Assembly: GCA_021209875.1 (NCBI GenBank)
Contig: JAGYVD010000004.1
Span: forward strand, 4,997,001-5,061,000
Length of the DNA stretch: 64,000 nt
Source of the DNA: Rosellinia necatrix
Lineage: Eukaryota > Ascomycota > Sordariomycetes > Xylariales > Xylariaceae
Direction of reading: 5' to 3'
The first letter of the stretch is position 1. The number at the start of each line of letters is the position of its first letter. Position numbers and translations under genes: made by a program. This document shows, one piece after another, positions 33,362 to 45,726 of this stretch. The notes beneath the pieces are model-generated. The model did not search any database and was not told the DNA's origin. It saw only the letters and a program-made list of their open reading frames with translations.

Positions 33362-36011
33362 CTACAGCCGGTAGGCGAGTTTCACCTCGCCCGGAGCATT
33401 GTAATCCGGCACCTTCATGTCCAGAGCGGCACCGGAATACCCCAGATCCTCGGCCACGAGCATCGCGCACTTCTCGCCAATCAACAGGGCAGTCGAGTAC
33501 CTGGACGGGTGCGCACGGCACGTTAGCATCCGCCGATGAACAAACAGGTGTAATAGGTAGATAGAGACGCGACTGGGACTCACGTGTTGCAACCGACGTT
33601 GTCGGGGCAGATACTGAGGTCGGCGACCTTGAGGCCCTTGACGCCATGCACGTTCAGGCGCTCGTCGAGGACACCATGCTTGACGATGCTGTTGCCTTCC
33701 TTGGGCGCCATCGAGCAGGTCTATAGACGACATGGGTTAGCCTACTCGATGCAACAAGCTGGTGTTGAGCAGAAACAATACTTACACCGAGGCAGTGCCA
33801 GGTACTCTCGACATGTCGCTTGACCCATTCCTCGACAGCCTTGATATCCTCGCTGTTGTACTGCAGCTCCTCCCTGACATTCGCCTTGTTGCTGTTCAGC
33901 ACGTGGCTCTCGGCCGTCCTGTCTGGCGCGGGGTTGAAGACGCTCCAGCTGCCGTGCTGCAGGCCGGCGCTCAGGTTGCCCTCGAGCGCGTATTTCTGCG
34001 TCGTCTCGAGGTCCATGTCGTTGGCGCGGGCGGGCGAGTCGTACTCGAAGAACGGGTGCATCGCCTGCACCTCGCCGGCGTACGCGTCCATGCGCCGCGC
34101 CGTCTCGCGCGACTTGATGTACCCCCACACCATCGGCGCCATGTCCCGCTCGTCGTTCATGAACCCCGTGTCGAAGTCCGGCGTCGCGTATGGGTCCGCC
34201 GACTTGATGTGCGTAAACCCACGCGAGAACGGGTACTCTAGGAAGTGGAACATTGTGAAGAAGTTTCCGGGCGGCCTGTTGAGATGCAAGGGGGGCCAGA
34301 GGTCAGTCATGGCCTCGGCCAGGTAGCTTAGCTGCCAAATAAATGAAGGAGAACTCACATGAGCATGTGGTCACCGAACCAACCTGCAATCACGGAATAG
34401 TGCATAACCGGCTTGTCGGGCTTGTCTTTGAAGTACGACTGCCATCCGTCGGTGAAGTGAGGAGTTGGCCACGATTGGATTTGCTTGAGTTCCGCTTCGG
34501 TCGGTCGAATTTTAGCTCCAGCGTCGATGCCGTTAGTAGCAAGTGGTCCTGTCCCTTTCAGCTCCCATTGTTCAAACACCTCTGTCCTAACGGTTAGCAT
34601 CAAGCTACAAGTTCGCTGGGCTCGTCTTACTCTTCTGCACCTCTGGAACGCCTCTCACGAAGTCGTCGAAGCTCTCCGTCCCTGGCTTGGCACGATAGAC
34701 CGAGAAGGTAAGATAATGATCCTGGAAGTTCAGGCCAACACCAGGGAGGTCAACGATAGGCTTAACACCGGCCCTTCGCAGTTTCTCGGGATCACCTGCC
34801 ATAATGTTAGTAGGGATCACAAGATTGGGCAGAGCCTTATCTCACCAATGCCAGATCGCTGGAGGATGAGCGGTGATGATAGGGTGCCTCCGGACACGAC
34901 GATCTGCTTCCGAGCCCTAAAGATCCTTGTTTTAAGTTGGCCCGGATGAAGGGGTTTGGTCGGTCTTAGGCAGTGTTAGGTCTAAAGCGCGATGGGTCTT
35001 GGCATAAGGAGGGCTTACACAGTCTGCACACCCACGGCGCGGCCATTCTCCATGATGATCTTGTCTACCTTGGTATTACAAGCAAGGTAAAGGTTGCTGT
35101 GAACGGCCCGGGTGGAATGAACGTAGGCGTGAGCGCTATCGCTACGACGACCAGTCTGCGAAGGAAATTAGTAGCCATTAGCACCATGGTCTGGCACCCA
35201 ACTCTCATACATCACGGTTAATCCACTTCAGCCAATGTTCGGCGCCATGGCCAGTGCTCAGGTCCTCAAGATCGTCGACGAATGGGATTCCCTGGGATTC
35301 GGCGGCACGCAGGAAGTCGTCCTTAATGGGATATGTGCTGGAGGGGGTGAGTCCGTCTACTTTCAAAATTATTGTTGAATATCACCTACTAGTTTCCGAA
35401 GGATACTTTAATGGGCCCCTCGAACCCGTGGAGATCCCTGCTTGGGTCAGCATGAATGTTCGTGAATATGTGTAGTCTGGTGCGTACTTGTTATGACAGG
35501 CCCTTTGGTATGTCTCATGTTTCTTCATGAGGGGGAGCAGCTCTTTAGTTGACCATCCCTTGGCTTGGAAGTCATCGTAATCTGAAGCTGAAGCGCGAGT
35601 GTACATCTGCATAAAGTTAGTTAACCATGATATCTAAGAACTGGAAGAGGCTGACCAAAAAGTTAATAGAGGAGCCACCGCCGAGGATGTGGGCACATGG
35701 CACGACAGCCTTCCGGCCAGCAAGCCACTTAGATGGACGAGACTCATAAAACGATGCCGTCTTAGAGTCGATCTTCATGTTCCGGGGGTACACGCCCGGT
35801 CGAAAGACCCAAGGGTTATTCAAGTTGCTCTCTCCGGCCTCGATGAGAAGGACCTTGAGATTATGGTCTAAGTTGGCCAGCCTGTGTTTCTTAGTATGCA
35901 TACCAAGACGAGTACCTATGACGAGCTGCTGACATACCGACCAGCAACAACACACCCGCAACTCCCACCCCCACAGACAATGATATCGAACTCCTCTGGT
36001 AATGGACTCAT
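33362..36011 (-). CDS. AOX1: Alcohol (methanol) oxidase, GMC oxidoreductase family
   Basis: Twelve exons give 667 aa: 35938-36011, 35656-35881, 35488-35606, 35390-35437, 35211-35337, 35019-35155, 34846-34964, 34631-34795, 34359-34581, 33786-34275, 33584-33720, 33362-33500. All phases close. The protein matches methylotrophic-yeast AOX from end to end: an FAD Rossmann motif CGGGSCG at 13-19, AGESNLNNPWV, LGGGSSINF followed by MYTRASASDYDDF, KPDKPVMHYSVIAGWFGDH, the active-site His in STWHCLG, and the Asn in CPDNVGCNTYSTALLIGEK. It oxidises methanol to formaldehyde and H2O2 in peroxisomes. In filamentous fungi the methanol would come from pectin or lignin methoxyl groups. The C-terminus ends in YRL, a weak match to the PTS1 signal (yeast enzymes end ARF-like). 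One acceptor is AAG (34965-34967) rather than CAG/TAG. Confidence 0.94.
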
Positions 36012-36076
36012 GTTTTCGCCTAGACCTTCTGTGCTTTTTTCCGGTTGAATACGACTTCGAGGGGAGGACAGAGGGT

Positions 36077-36084
36077 TATTTATA
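36077..36084 (-). promoter_or_regulatory. TATA box (with nearby CCAAT) of alcohol oxidase
   Basis: On the gene strand TATAAATA stands 66 bp before the ATG, and CCAAT lies about 10 bp further upstream. Confidence 0.5.
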
Positions 36085-38156
36085 TTCTATTGGGATATCA
36101 GGGCCACGGTCACACGAAAGACCCCGGCGAGAGGGGGAGATAGCTGGAGTGCATTAGTTGATACATCTCTTCCTGCGTTACCCCTATGAAACCGCCAATG
36201 AAGACTTCCTTCATATCCACGACTGCGGTCAAAGCCAATTGCCATCACCACAAGCTTTAGGAACCCCTCCTGGCATAGATAATGCCTGTCGAGAGTCAAT
36301 ATCATCTGATGCCGCAGATGTAACCTCGCCCCATTCCCCTCCTTTGAGATAACCGATGATCTGTGCGGTTATCCCGGGATTCCTAAATGAAACCTCAGTT
36401 CCTTACTTGGGATCATATTACTACGAACGCCTTCCTTCGGTGTCATTGGTGGAAAGTTGTCATCTAGACCAGACGATGTCCATGCCCATCACAAGTCCCA
36501 GGCAGCGATGACTAAGGATAAGCGCCCGCTTCTTCCTGGGCGTCTTCGAACACACGTTATCCTGGACGCAGCTGGGTTTATCGAGGTTACGCAGCGAGCA
36601 AGGAACAACCATCTCGGTGAGGCTCGGGATGTTGCCCAGCCTCAGGATGTTTTGATCCCTGCTGCTGATGTGGTTGATTTGGGAAGACCACAGCGCTGGC
36701 GAGGATTCGATTGGCTGCCCCCCCCTCCTCCCCATGCGGCACAAAACAACAGCGGTCGAGTATCCACCCCCAGGGCTCGATGTTAGTGGAATGCGGGGGT
36801 GGAGAACATGGATGAAGTCAAACAAGAACCATCGAACTTGGCTGCATCGCTCATGTTCCCCGCAACTGGGGAACAAGGGATTCCTCGCTACCAAACCTGC
36901 CCGGGGTTCAGGGTATGGTTAAGCGGCTGGGATGAACATGACAGAGAACACGACTCCCATACCCACTGCGAGCTGGGTTAGATTCCATCAAGAGCCACGT
37001 AGCGGGCGCCAGGACGACTGGGTAGGATGTTATGCGTTTGGATATAGCCGTCTTCCATGTAGAGAAGGTTGTGGCAAATGGCAGCTAGTCAGGGTCACAT
37101 CACGTCGCCTACCCCAACTCCTCCCTCCTGTGAAGCGACCCTTTGCGCTGGGCGGCGATCAGGAATCCTACTAGTTTGCCGACAGGCAGAGCAGAGCCGT
37201 GTGGGCAACGCAGCGGACAAAAGCCGGCTCGACAGCGTCGACAGCTGCCCGTATGTGGCGCAGGGCCGGGTTTGCGTCGAACCAGCTTGCACGGAGGGGC
37301 GATTGGCATCGATATGGTGTGCACCCCCAATTTGCCGGAGGAGGCGGGCATGTACAGACGCCTCTCCTACATCTCGGCATAGACCACCGACTGTTTGATT
37401 CGCCGACTAGTTGTGTCGAGGACGAGGGGGACGGTTGGATTCGTGACGTGTGTGTCGCACCGCCTGCTGGCACATCAAAGGCCGAACCTGGTCTGTATCT
37501 ATCCCGGCCAGTCGGCTTCACTGGCCCTCCACGAGTCATGCCGGTTGTACGTATTCTAGATCGCTGCGCCGCTTATGCGCCAAACAGGAGACGGCCAGGG
37601 AAGATGCTCCCCTTTGATTTCAGCTCCCCCGCCGCGGCCGTCTTCTTCTCCGAGACGTTCGATCTGCGAGGGCCGACCCCAAACGTGGTGCATCGTTACG
37701 AGGGTAGGCTCGCAGATTACTTCTTTGGTGCTGGTCGACCCTTTTTGTGATGGGTTCGTTTCGTTGCTGACAGACACCACGCCTCGGTGAGCTGGATGAA
37801 GGGTCACCAACGGCGAGCACTTTCGGGTCAATACAGTAGCGCACTAAGTTCTAGCATTGGCCAGCCCACTTGCTTCTCTGAGGCACTACCTCTGCATGAC
37901 TGCCGCAATTAGTGGCTTTTCGGGGTGTCCATAGCGATGGGATATATATGCACACGATTCCGGCCGACTCCACCGCTCGGCTGGCTGTTGATACAGTAAG
38001 AAGGTGGTGGGCGGTACTGGGAGCGTGTTGAGGCGCCACAGTCGAGGGGGGGCGCTTCTATCTAGGTAGGTTAGGGCACACCGTTCTGACATCCGGGCGG
38101 AGCGGCCGGATCACGTCTCGCCTGCTGTGGGCAATATAGCAATAGAATACTGCCCA

Positions 38157-38170
38157 TCCGGTCGACCGGA
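38157..38170. promoter_or_regulatory. Palindrome with CCG-N6-CGG half sites
   Basis: TCCGGTCGACCGGA is a perfect 14-bp inverted repeat containing CCG and CGG triplets six bases apart. That layout is of the kind bound by Zn2Cys6 dimers. Binding is only a guess. Confidence 0.25.
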
Positions 38171-38501
38171 GTGGCTGCCACGTGTGGTAGTGGCCCTCAT
38201 TCGGCCCATCGCCCGAGCAGTGAGGGCTTGGTCTGGTCGAATGGACGGCGCCAGAACTAGGTTATTCAGAGTTAGTCTGACGGGCCTACTTTGAGGAATA
38301 AGAAATGGGATGGAAGGAAACCTGGAAGTTGGTGGTGGGTGCGGATCGTTGCGGGCTACAGTGGATCCTTCACCGTTTGCACCCCACGCCCCATCGGAAG
38401 TACCTAGCCGGTTGCTCCCACCGCGCTTCCATGGTATGTACCTAAATCATGCAGGCGTCTGCTTTCTACTACACTTACCTAAAAGCACCTAACCCAATAT
38501 G

Positions 38502-38531
38502 TAGGGGGATTATGTAGGGGGATTATGTAGA
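38502..38531. repeat. Short direct repeat (GGGGGATTATGTA)
   Basis: Two adjacent copies of a 13-bp unit. Confidence 0.7.
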
Positions 38532-39885
38532 GCGCTCATTTTGTACCTAGTGTGCCGTGTTACTTGTAACTACCTAATGTGCTAGAGAGCCCCTACCGAT
38601 ATAGTGCCTCACCCCCTGTGACACCTAACATGCAGGCGATAGGCAATGAAAACAGCTTGCACCTCAGGAAGGTTGGTCGATCGTGCTTAGGTTATAGATT
38701 AAGATAAATCATCTACTTAAAAAAACTACCAATAGGCGAGTTGAGGGCTTTCATTGAGCACCCAATCATGTTGATCTACGAACACCAATAGATTATTCCG
38801 TCCGTTATGCTGTTCGAGGCTGACCACAATCGCGCCTCGGCTTTTCATGGCCGGCACCACATCGCTGTGATCCAGGTCCAGAAGATGATCCCAGGTTGAG
38901 GCGGGCCATCACCTTAGCGCCGCTGTCGGTCGACGAAGAGAGGATAGGTTCCAACTCCTAGTTGCCTACTGCGCTTGATCCGAGCACTGCCGAGCAACCC
39001 CGCCAATCCTAAGGTCCGCGATGTCCGGGTTAACCAAAACCCCCCGCCAAGACAGTTAATACCTGCCTTTGGTGCTCCTGGTTCTTCGGACTAGTTTCAC
39101 GACACCATGGCATGTATGTAGCTGAGGGAGCGTCGCCGGTTCGAGGATAACGCTGCAAATGCAGTCCCCAAATTAGCTCCCGTACCTCACCTGGTGCTCC
39201 TTACCTAGTGTAGATCCAGGGCTAGTGGCTCGTGTTTTGGTAGAAGGTTACGGGATATACGCGGCGAGTGCGTGATAACCTCGTCACGCAGATTGCGCCG
39301 AGCCTGTGCAGATTGAGGGTCAAAGGGCGAAGCAAAAAGATGCGTAGAGCCAATCCGAAACGAGGATAGGCTCCCCAGCCTGAGCTCTCGGCAGGCCCCT
39401 CCTTGAGGTGTTCTTGTTAGCCCTGATTCTTGGTATGTCGAGCGATTAATTAGAGGCCGATTGCCTTCCCCCAGCTTGCTTTGAAGCAGTAGCGAGGTGT
39501 CGATCAATGTGTCCTTTTCAAGGTGATCGAGACCCGGTCTTGTCTGCTTCGTATCCTCTTGATACCACACTCTCCATCTCAATCAAGATCTCAAATCATA
39601 CGCAACAGCCATTTTGGATATTAAACAAGCGTGGTGCAAGCTGCGTGTTATATGGCATATGCCACTGCTGGCGCCCCCGAAAATCAGGAAACTAGATTCG
39701 GATAACGACCAGTAAGTCGAGAACTGGAGTCAGCCGACGGCTAGCCAGAGAAGCCATATTCGCAAGAGAGCCGAGATGACGTTGGAATTGGCTCAATCAA
39801 AGGCCGTAAAATCCAATCCTCCTCCATATTTCATCATTTCGAGCGCACAAACTGCTACATCTCAGTCCATGATAAATGGCAGGGC

Positions 39886-39930
39886 GCTTGTCTCGGAGCT
39901 GCTTGTCTCGGAGCTGCTTGTCTCAGAGCT
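39886..39930. repeat. 15-bp tandem repeat, three copies
   Basis: Unit GCTTGTCTCGGAGCT is repeated three times. The third copy has one G to A change. Confidence 0.9.
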
Positions 39931-40670
39931 TGGTAGGAGGACGATGAGATCACGTATGAGTATTTAAGCTTCGCTATCCTAGTCATAACCCCCCCCCAAT
40001 GTTTGGTATGGAATTGGCTGATCCGAGAAAGATTAGGTTATGAGTTATGCGGAGGACAGCAAGGAGACAAATGAAGAAAACTGATGATCTACCCTCACGA
40101 TTAGACAGCTTACTGAGCATCGATGTGTCCAGGTCGCTCTATGAGCAGATTGAGTAAGCGTTTGTGAGCAAATGTGCCCACTATATTCACCGCCAAGGGC
40201 TCTAGGGGTCATATCATGGGAGATGTGGATTGCTATCAAAAATTCAGCACCACAGACCCGAGAATCCGGGCGATGGACAAGGGGGTTGACAGTACGGTTT
40301 CATCTATAGGACCGTTCGCCTGTCGCCTGCTACTCGCGACCGGCTGGATGTGGTTGCATTTACATCCTGGCTGGCGCTATCTGAATGGCCCATCGCCAGT
40401 CTGGGTAGTGTTAGTGTGAAGAAACACTACATTAGCAAGTCGTTACTCAGGCTGAATAAAGTCAATTATTTGTCATCATGACCGTTTATCGCGCGAGTGC
40501 TTCCAAATCACGAGCAGCGCGGAGCTGCATCCCGGATACAGGGATCTCGGAGATGGGGGCTACTGCCGAAAGACGATATAAAGACTGAACGGCTTTTTTC
40601 TCGGTGACGATGAAGCCAGTATAAGCCACACCGAGGAACGGCCCAACCTACGCTGAAGCCGCAAGCGAGT

Positions 40671-40676
40671 TATAAA
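40671..40676 (+). promoter_or_regulatory. TATA box of the FAD aromatic hydroxylase
   Basis: TATAAA stands 53 bp upstream of the start codon at 40724. Confidence 0.45.
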
Positions 40677-40723
40677 GATATCCCTCTAACCCGTTGTATT
40701 TTTTTATTTTTTATTTTTTGAAG

Positions 40724-42755
40724 ATGGGATCCTTGATAGAGGATGAGCTGAGTGTGGATTTTCTGGTGGTCGGCGCAGGCCCGGCGGGGGCCTCGCTCGC
40801 CGCCTTCATGGCTCAGAATGGTATGAACATGCCAGGTATATTGCTATATTGCACTGTATTCGATTGCTAAAGATTGGTACAGGCCTCAAAGGTTTAGTGA
40901 TTGCTCGGGCCCCAGGCACAGCTGATACGCCGCGAGCCCACGTATTTAATCCTTTCGCGCTCGGTATGTTGTGGAGGGGAAGTGACGACGAAGGCCACAA
41001 TACTGATAGTGACCAGAGACCCTCCGTGATATTGGCCTCGAAAAGGATGCTATGGGTCATGCCACCCACGGCGGCATGTTCCAGTCCTTCCGTTGGGCCC
41101 GGAGCATGGTTGGCGAAGAGTACGGCAAGGTGCAGGCGTGGGGTGCGCATCCGAGCCGCATGGTAGGATCCCGCCTCTGTGCTGCTTTTGTGAGACTTAT
41201 AAAATTAATGGGAAGAAATAGGGAGACTTGGCTCGGGCCAGTCCATGCGAGTACCTAGATCTTCCCCAGTCCTACCTAGAGCCCATTCTTGTCCGGTATG
41301 CTTCGAGCAAGGGGTTCCAATTCCGCTTCTCCACGCAGCTCGTCAACATACGTGAGATCCCAGGGAGTACCGATTCGCTCTGCACAATCCGTGACCGCAT
41401 CTCCCAGCACGAGTTCCAGGTCCGCGCGAAATATGTCTTCGGCGCAGATGGCTCTCGCAGCAAGGTGGCACAACTTCTCGGGCTCAAGTATCTTGTCGAG
41501 CCGCAGAATGGCATCGCATGCAATGTTCTCTTCAAAGCCGATATTGGTCACCTAATCCCGGAGGAGCGATATGCCGGACTGCACTCTATCATTCAGCCCG
41601 ACAACTTCCATGGCATGGTGCCAATCTTAAGGCTAATCCGGCCCTGGAATCAATGGATATTTGTCTGCAACTTTGGGCATGAAGAGAGTCGATTTAAAGG
41701 CCTCACGGCACAAAGCCCTGAACTTGTCAAGATGATACAACAGGCCATCGGGGACGACACCGTGAAGGTAGAGATCGAGAGGCTTGACCCATGGAATGTT
41801 AACGAGAGTGTAGCAGAGAGCTATTCAGTCGAGGGAAGAAACATCTTCATCCTAGGTGATGCGGCCCATCGCCATCCGCCTGCCCATGCCAACGGAAGCA
41901 ATACATGTGTTCAGGACGCATATAATCTTGCCGTCAGTATTTTACCTAATCACGATGTCTTAGAAATATGGCGCTAATACGGCTTAGTGGAAGGTTGCTT
42001 ACGTCGCCAAGGGCTTAGCCGGCCCTAAGCTACTGGAATCATATAGCATCGAACGACAACCCGCGGGCGCGACACTCGTCCGCGAGGCAAATCAACAACT
42101 CCGCGTGCATGTGGACGTCTGGAAGGCCCTCGGCCAGTTCACCGCGACAGCAGAGGAAGGGACCAGGCGACTCGCCCAGCTATCCGAGCCCACGCTGGCG
42201 GGTGACCAGCGCCGGCAGCAACTCCACGATGCTCTCGAGGAGAAGCGACGGGAATGCGAAAACCTTGGCCTGAGTATGAATCAGTGGTACACGTCGTCCG
42301 CCATCTACCTAGACGACGAGAAGGAGGCGAGGCCAGCTTTGGAGGGAGACCCCGTGGTGGATATTCTAGTCAGCTCATACCCCGGTAACCGGCTGCCGCA
42401 CGCTTGGGTGGATCTCCCGACACGGCGGAAGCTGGTGTCGACGCACGACTTGGCGGGCCACGGTGCCTTTTCTCTCTTCATTGGGCACAGGGGAGAGGCG
42501 TGGAGAGAGGCAGCGGCCAATATCACAAAGCGGACCGGTATACCTATCAACACGTATGGTATTGGACTTGGCCTCGACTATATCGACGTCTATCGCGATT
42601 GGTATAAGAGCAGAGAAGTAGGAGAAGACGGATGCGTGCTGGCTCGACCGGATAGGTTCGTCGCATGGCGGTCAAAGACAATGATATCCGATTGCGACGG
42701 CAAGTTACAACACGTTCTTGACAGTATCCTGTCGAGAGATAGCGTTCAGTCATAA
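40724..42755 (+). CDS. FAD-dependent aromatic hydroxylase (phenol 2-monooxygenase / PheA-TfdB-like)
   Basis: Exons 40724-40820, 40883-40963, 41017-41162, 41222-41932 and 41988-42755 give 600 aa. The N-terminal dinucleotide fold has GAGPAG at 17-22. PRAHVFNPFALETLRDIG is the group-A monooxygenase substrate-domain start, split by two introns. GADGSRSKVAQLLG is the DG-type motif. GDAAHRHPPAHANGSN near 330-345 binds the FAD ribityl chain, followed by DAYNLAWKVAYV across intron 4. The C-terminal 200 residues are thioredoxin-like as in phenol hydroxylase. Relatives hydroxylate phenols or chlorophenols ortho to an existing hydroxyl using NADPH and O2. Its neighbour 86 bp away is a convergent tannase/feruloyl esterase, which supports a role in plant phenolic catabolism (inference). 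Confidence 0.92.
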
Positions 42756-42841
42756 ACAGATACCCATACCAAAAATGTTCGGTTATATTTATTTATACGT
42801 ACGGATATAGATAAAAGGGGGCGGTTGTGACACATTCCCGC

Positions 42842-44624
42842 CTAATACAGTGATTTACACTCCCAGCTTCCCGGCTCGTTAGGGTCCCCCGATGTGTACT
42901 TCGCCTGCTTTGGGTATACACACAACGGCCTCTGGCTTTGAACTCCCAAAGTAGCGGTGTCATTGACGTATTTAGTTGCAATCAGATGATCTGGCGCCTC
43001 ATCCGCCTCAACCCACTTCATCATGGCCAAGATGATGTCATGCTCGGCATCTTCGTGCCCGGGTACCGAGTGCGTCGTCCCATCGAGACGCTGACTGCCA
43101 CCAGCAACGTACCAAGGTCCAGTAACGGATCCCGAACAATGATCCATATCTGGGACGAGGAAGAAGCGGTAGAAATCGTCGAGGTCGATCCCCATGGGCC
43201 GAAGGGTCTGAAGAACCTTCTTATAGAAGTAAACGCTGCTGCCCGTCGGGATAAGCGAGTCCACGGTTCCGTGGTATTTCAGGATCTTGCCGCCGCGGTT
43301 CATGAACGGCGACAGATCGAAGTCATCCGCGGAGGCGCCCCCAGGGTTGATGGTGTCGGCGAATTGGACATCCTTGTACGAGAACTTGGTAATGTCGAAT
43401 TCGGTATCGTTGTAGACGAAGTTTCGGAAAAAGTCGGAGCCCAGAGGCGACACCGACGCCATCAAGAAGCCGGCATCCGTCCCGAGAGTCACGCCGGGGA
43501 ACACAAAGTCTTGGTTCGTGTCAACCCAGTCGTTGTAGAACTTGTACAACGTCGTTAGCTGCGCCGATGTCAGACACGTAGACGAATCCGTGCCGTTGCA
43601 GAGCAGTGTCTCAAAGTTGAAATTGCATCCGTAAGGGTCGCTGACAATGTTGTCGACCAGCCCGTCTTGCGGATCGCATTGTCTTTTCATCTCGGCAGTA
43701 ATGGTCGAGAATAGTGACGGGTCTATGTGTGACGGAGCGGACTCGTCGTAGTTGTAGAGACCTTGCCAAAGGGTTGAGCCTGAAAGGTGAGGAGACCACC
43801 AGGCAGGAGCACCAACAGAAATACCATCGAACGACTCTGGGTGAAGCTGGATCTCTTTTAGCCCTTGCCTACCGCCAGTTGAGCAACTGGCATAGTAGGA
43901 GTACTTAATGCCGGCCGCGGCTTCATAGTAATTCGTAATGATATGCTGCTCTCGTTAATCAGCTACCGTTGATAACCCTGCTCAATTCATCTTACGAAGA
44001 CTAACCTTGGCCAATACGATGGAGCCGTGCATAGCGCGGTGGCCCCAGTCAATGACAGTCTCGGGGGCATTAAACGCCCATGAGCCGTCGACCGATGTTG
44101 AGATATGACCAGTGTCCGTAGACATAGAAGCAAATCCATACTAGGACAGTTATTATTCGTTATTAATCATCCAACGTGATGTGGGTGTTCATACATGAGA
44201 AAATCTGCCCATATCTGGCCTGTGGATTCAACTCATATTAGCATATAGTTACTCGGTTAATCAAAAGTAGCACTCTAACTCACCAATTGATGCCACCGCC
44301 ATACCCTCCGTTTCCAGTCGTCAGAAACCTCTCGTTCCATGTCGATTCGGGCAGGAATAGACCAAAGTTGTAAGACGAATTCGCCGAAGACTTGACGTTT
44401 ACGCCCACGGCGCAGAGCGCCGGTAGTTGAGTCGCATTCACGGGGAACGCGAGATTGGAGGCCCCCTGGCCGAAGCTTCCGTTCAGCGGGACGGACTCAA
44501 CAAAGTTGACGGTCGCCTCCGCGTTATCCGCGAGTATCGCAGTGATGGCCTCACGCGTACATTGGGCGCCAGCCAGAGCGGCGTTAGCGAGCAGCCCGAG
44601 AGCGGGCATCCGGTAGCGAGTCAT
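42842..44624 (-). CDS. Secreted tannase / feruloyl esterase B
   Basis: Exons 44284-44624, 44195-44219, 44006-44140 and 42842-43945 give 534 aa. Exon 2 is only 25 nt. A signal peptide (MTRYRMPALGLLANAALAGA) is followed by CTREAI. The family's CS-D-HC signature is complete: Cys188-Ser189 in SCSTGGRQG, the Asp in KYHGTVDSLIPTG, and His436-Cys437 in PDMDHCSG. The two cysteines form the disulfide that braces the catalytic serine and histidine. Family members (PF07519) hydrolyse gallate esters or feruloyl and caffeoyl esters of plant cell walls, outside the cell. An in-frame ATG at 44708 would add 28 residues ahead of the signal peptide and is unlikely. It converges on the FAD hydroxylase with an 86-bp gap. 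Confidence 0.93.
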
Positions 44625-45324
44625 GTCGAGCGGACTGCAGTAAGGGACCGTGCTGAGAGGGGTGAAGGGGTCGGTTCCGCCTAGGGAGAGACACACGTCC
44701 CTGAGCATGGCGATGCTGTGATTTATACCAATTTGTCGTTCCCATCTCTGATTACTATGGCTCTACGCAGTCGCCTCGGTCGATTACATGACAGATCCCC
44801 GCGTACTGGGGTTGTTTGGCCCACTGGGGAGGCTTCCCCGGTTTACATGTCGGCAGCAGTTAGAATACGATGTTGGGGCGCCCAGGGCAGCTCTGCATCC
44901 CTGAAGACCCAAAATCCGGCACTTACAAATGACAGACCTTGCTAGCCATTGGTAGAGAGTTATAGCCGCGAAGTCGTCCACCTCCCTTTACCAGCGCCTC
45001 GCATCGACAACGCAAGAGCATATGGGGTCCCATTTAGGACCTGGGACCTACTACAGGGCAATTCTCGCATCTCTTCTGAAGCCATTAGAATGTGATGCCA
45101 TCTTCTCCATGACGACGTAGATTTGGTACCAACCACAGTCAGTCATTGTCTGTCGCCAAGCTATCCCAGCAAGACACATGGAAATATCTTTATCCGCTAA
45201 CTAATTTCAACCGATTATGCCGCGCTTCGCTACCTCAATAATGCTTAGCATATGTAGTCCTAGCGGAATAATCACCGAGGTTTCGCGTTTGTTAATTTTG
45301 ATTTCCCCAGACCCCTTTCCGAGT

Positions 45325-45347
45325 CCGTCCGGGGCCTCCCCGGACGG
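45325..45347. promoter_or_regulatory. Inverted repeat holding paired CreA-type motifs
   Basis: Ten-base arms CCGTCCGGGG and CCCCGGACGG flank a 3-base spacer. Each arm contains CCGGGG, which fits the CreA/CRE1 consensus SYGGRG, in opposite orientation. It lies about 700 bp upstream of the tannase start, so glucose repression is plausible. Confidence 0.4.
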
Positions 45348-45389
45348 AGATCACCCCAAACAGGGCATCCCCGTGGAGAACTGGCCGCG

Positions 45390-45412
45390 CCGAGTGGGTA
45401 AAATCCACTCGG
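45390..45412. repeat. Second perfect inverted repeat in the tannase promoter
   Basis: Arms CCGAGTGG and CCACTCGG with a 7-base spacer, 43 bp beyond the first hairpin. Function unknown. Confidence 0.6.
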
Positions 45413-45726
45413 CAATTGCTCGCGGTATCTCCAGCACCTTTCTGGGGCAGGTAAATAACACGCGGGTTTATTCATGGCTACTGCTACGGCGAAAGAGGCA
45501 TTGTTAGCCTTGCGGGTAGCGGAGATTGATGAAGCAAAATGAGGAAAGCAGGTCCTTAACTCCCAAAATAGTTCCGATCATCTTTATCGAATGCATCAGG
45601 TCATTCAGCATTCTTCATCATTCACCATAATCCTTCTAACGCATCTGCATCGTCAGGTTCAATCCTAGAGTAAAGGTCAGGGGCTATAATCGCCCCAATT
45701 CTTCCGTTCTGATGAAGTTTCCTCCT

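Larger units (their letters stand above)
36012..40723. other. 4.7-kb spacer without a recognisable gene
   Basis: The longest gene-poor stretch of the window. Open frames up to about 180 codons exist (for example 37199-37750 on the + strand), but they lack homology I recognise, hydrophobic patterning or splice structure. It contains two small tandem repeats (38502-38531 and 39886-39930) and a 14-bp palindrome at 38157-38170. A TATAAA at 40671 belongs to the next gene. Confidence 0.55.
44625..45726. other. Promoter region of the tannase gene
   Basis: Also the 3' flank of the allantoate-type permease, since both genes lie on the minus strand. Contains two perfect hairpins (45325-45347 and 45390-45412) described separately. 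A cloverleaf-less B-box-like word at about 45656 was rejected. Confidence 0.5.

Noticed and set aside
36460..36894. 144-codon minus-strand open frame upstream of alcohol oxidase
   Set aside because: No recognisable protein features; likely chance.
37199..37750. 183-codon + strand open frame in the large spacer
   Set aside because: No homology, no domain pattern and no splice support; length is within chance for this GC content.
45650..45670. B-box-like word GGTTCAATCC
   Set aside because: No A box or foldable tRNA upstream.
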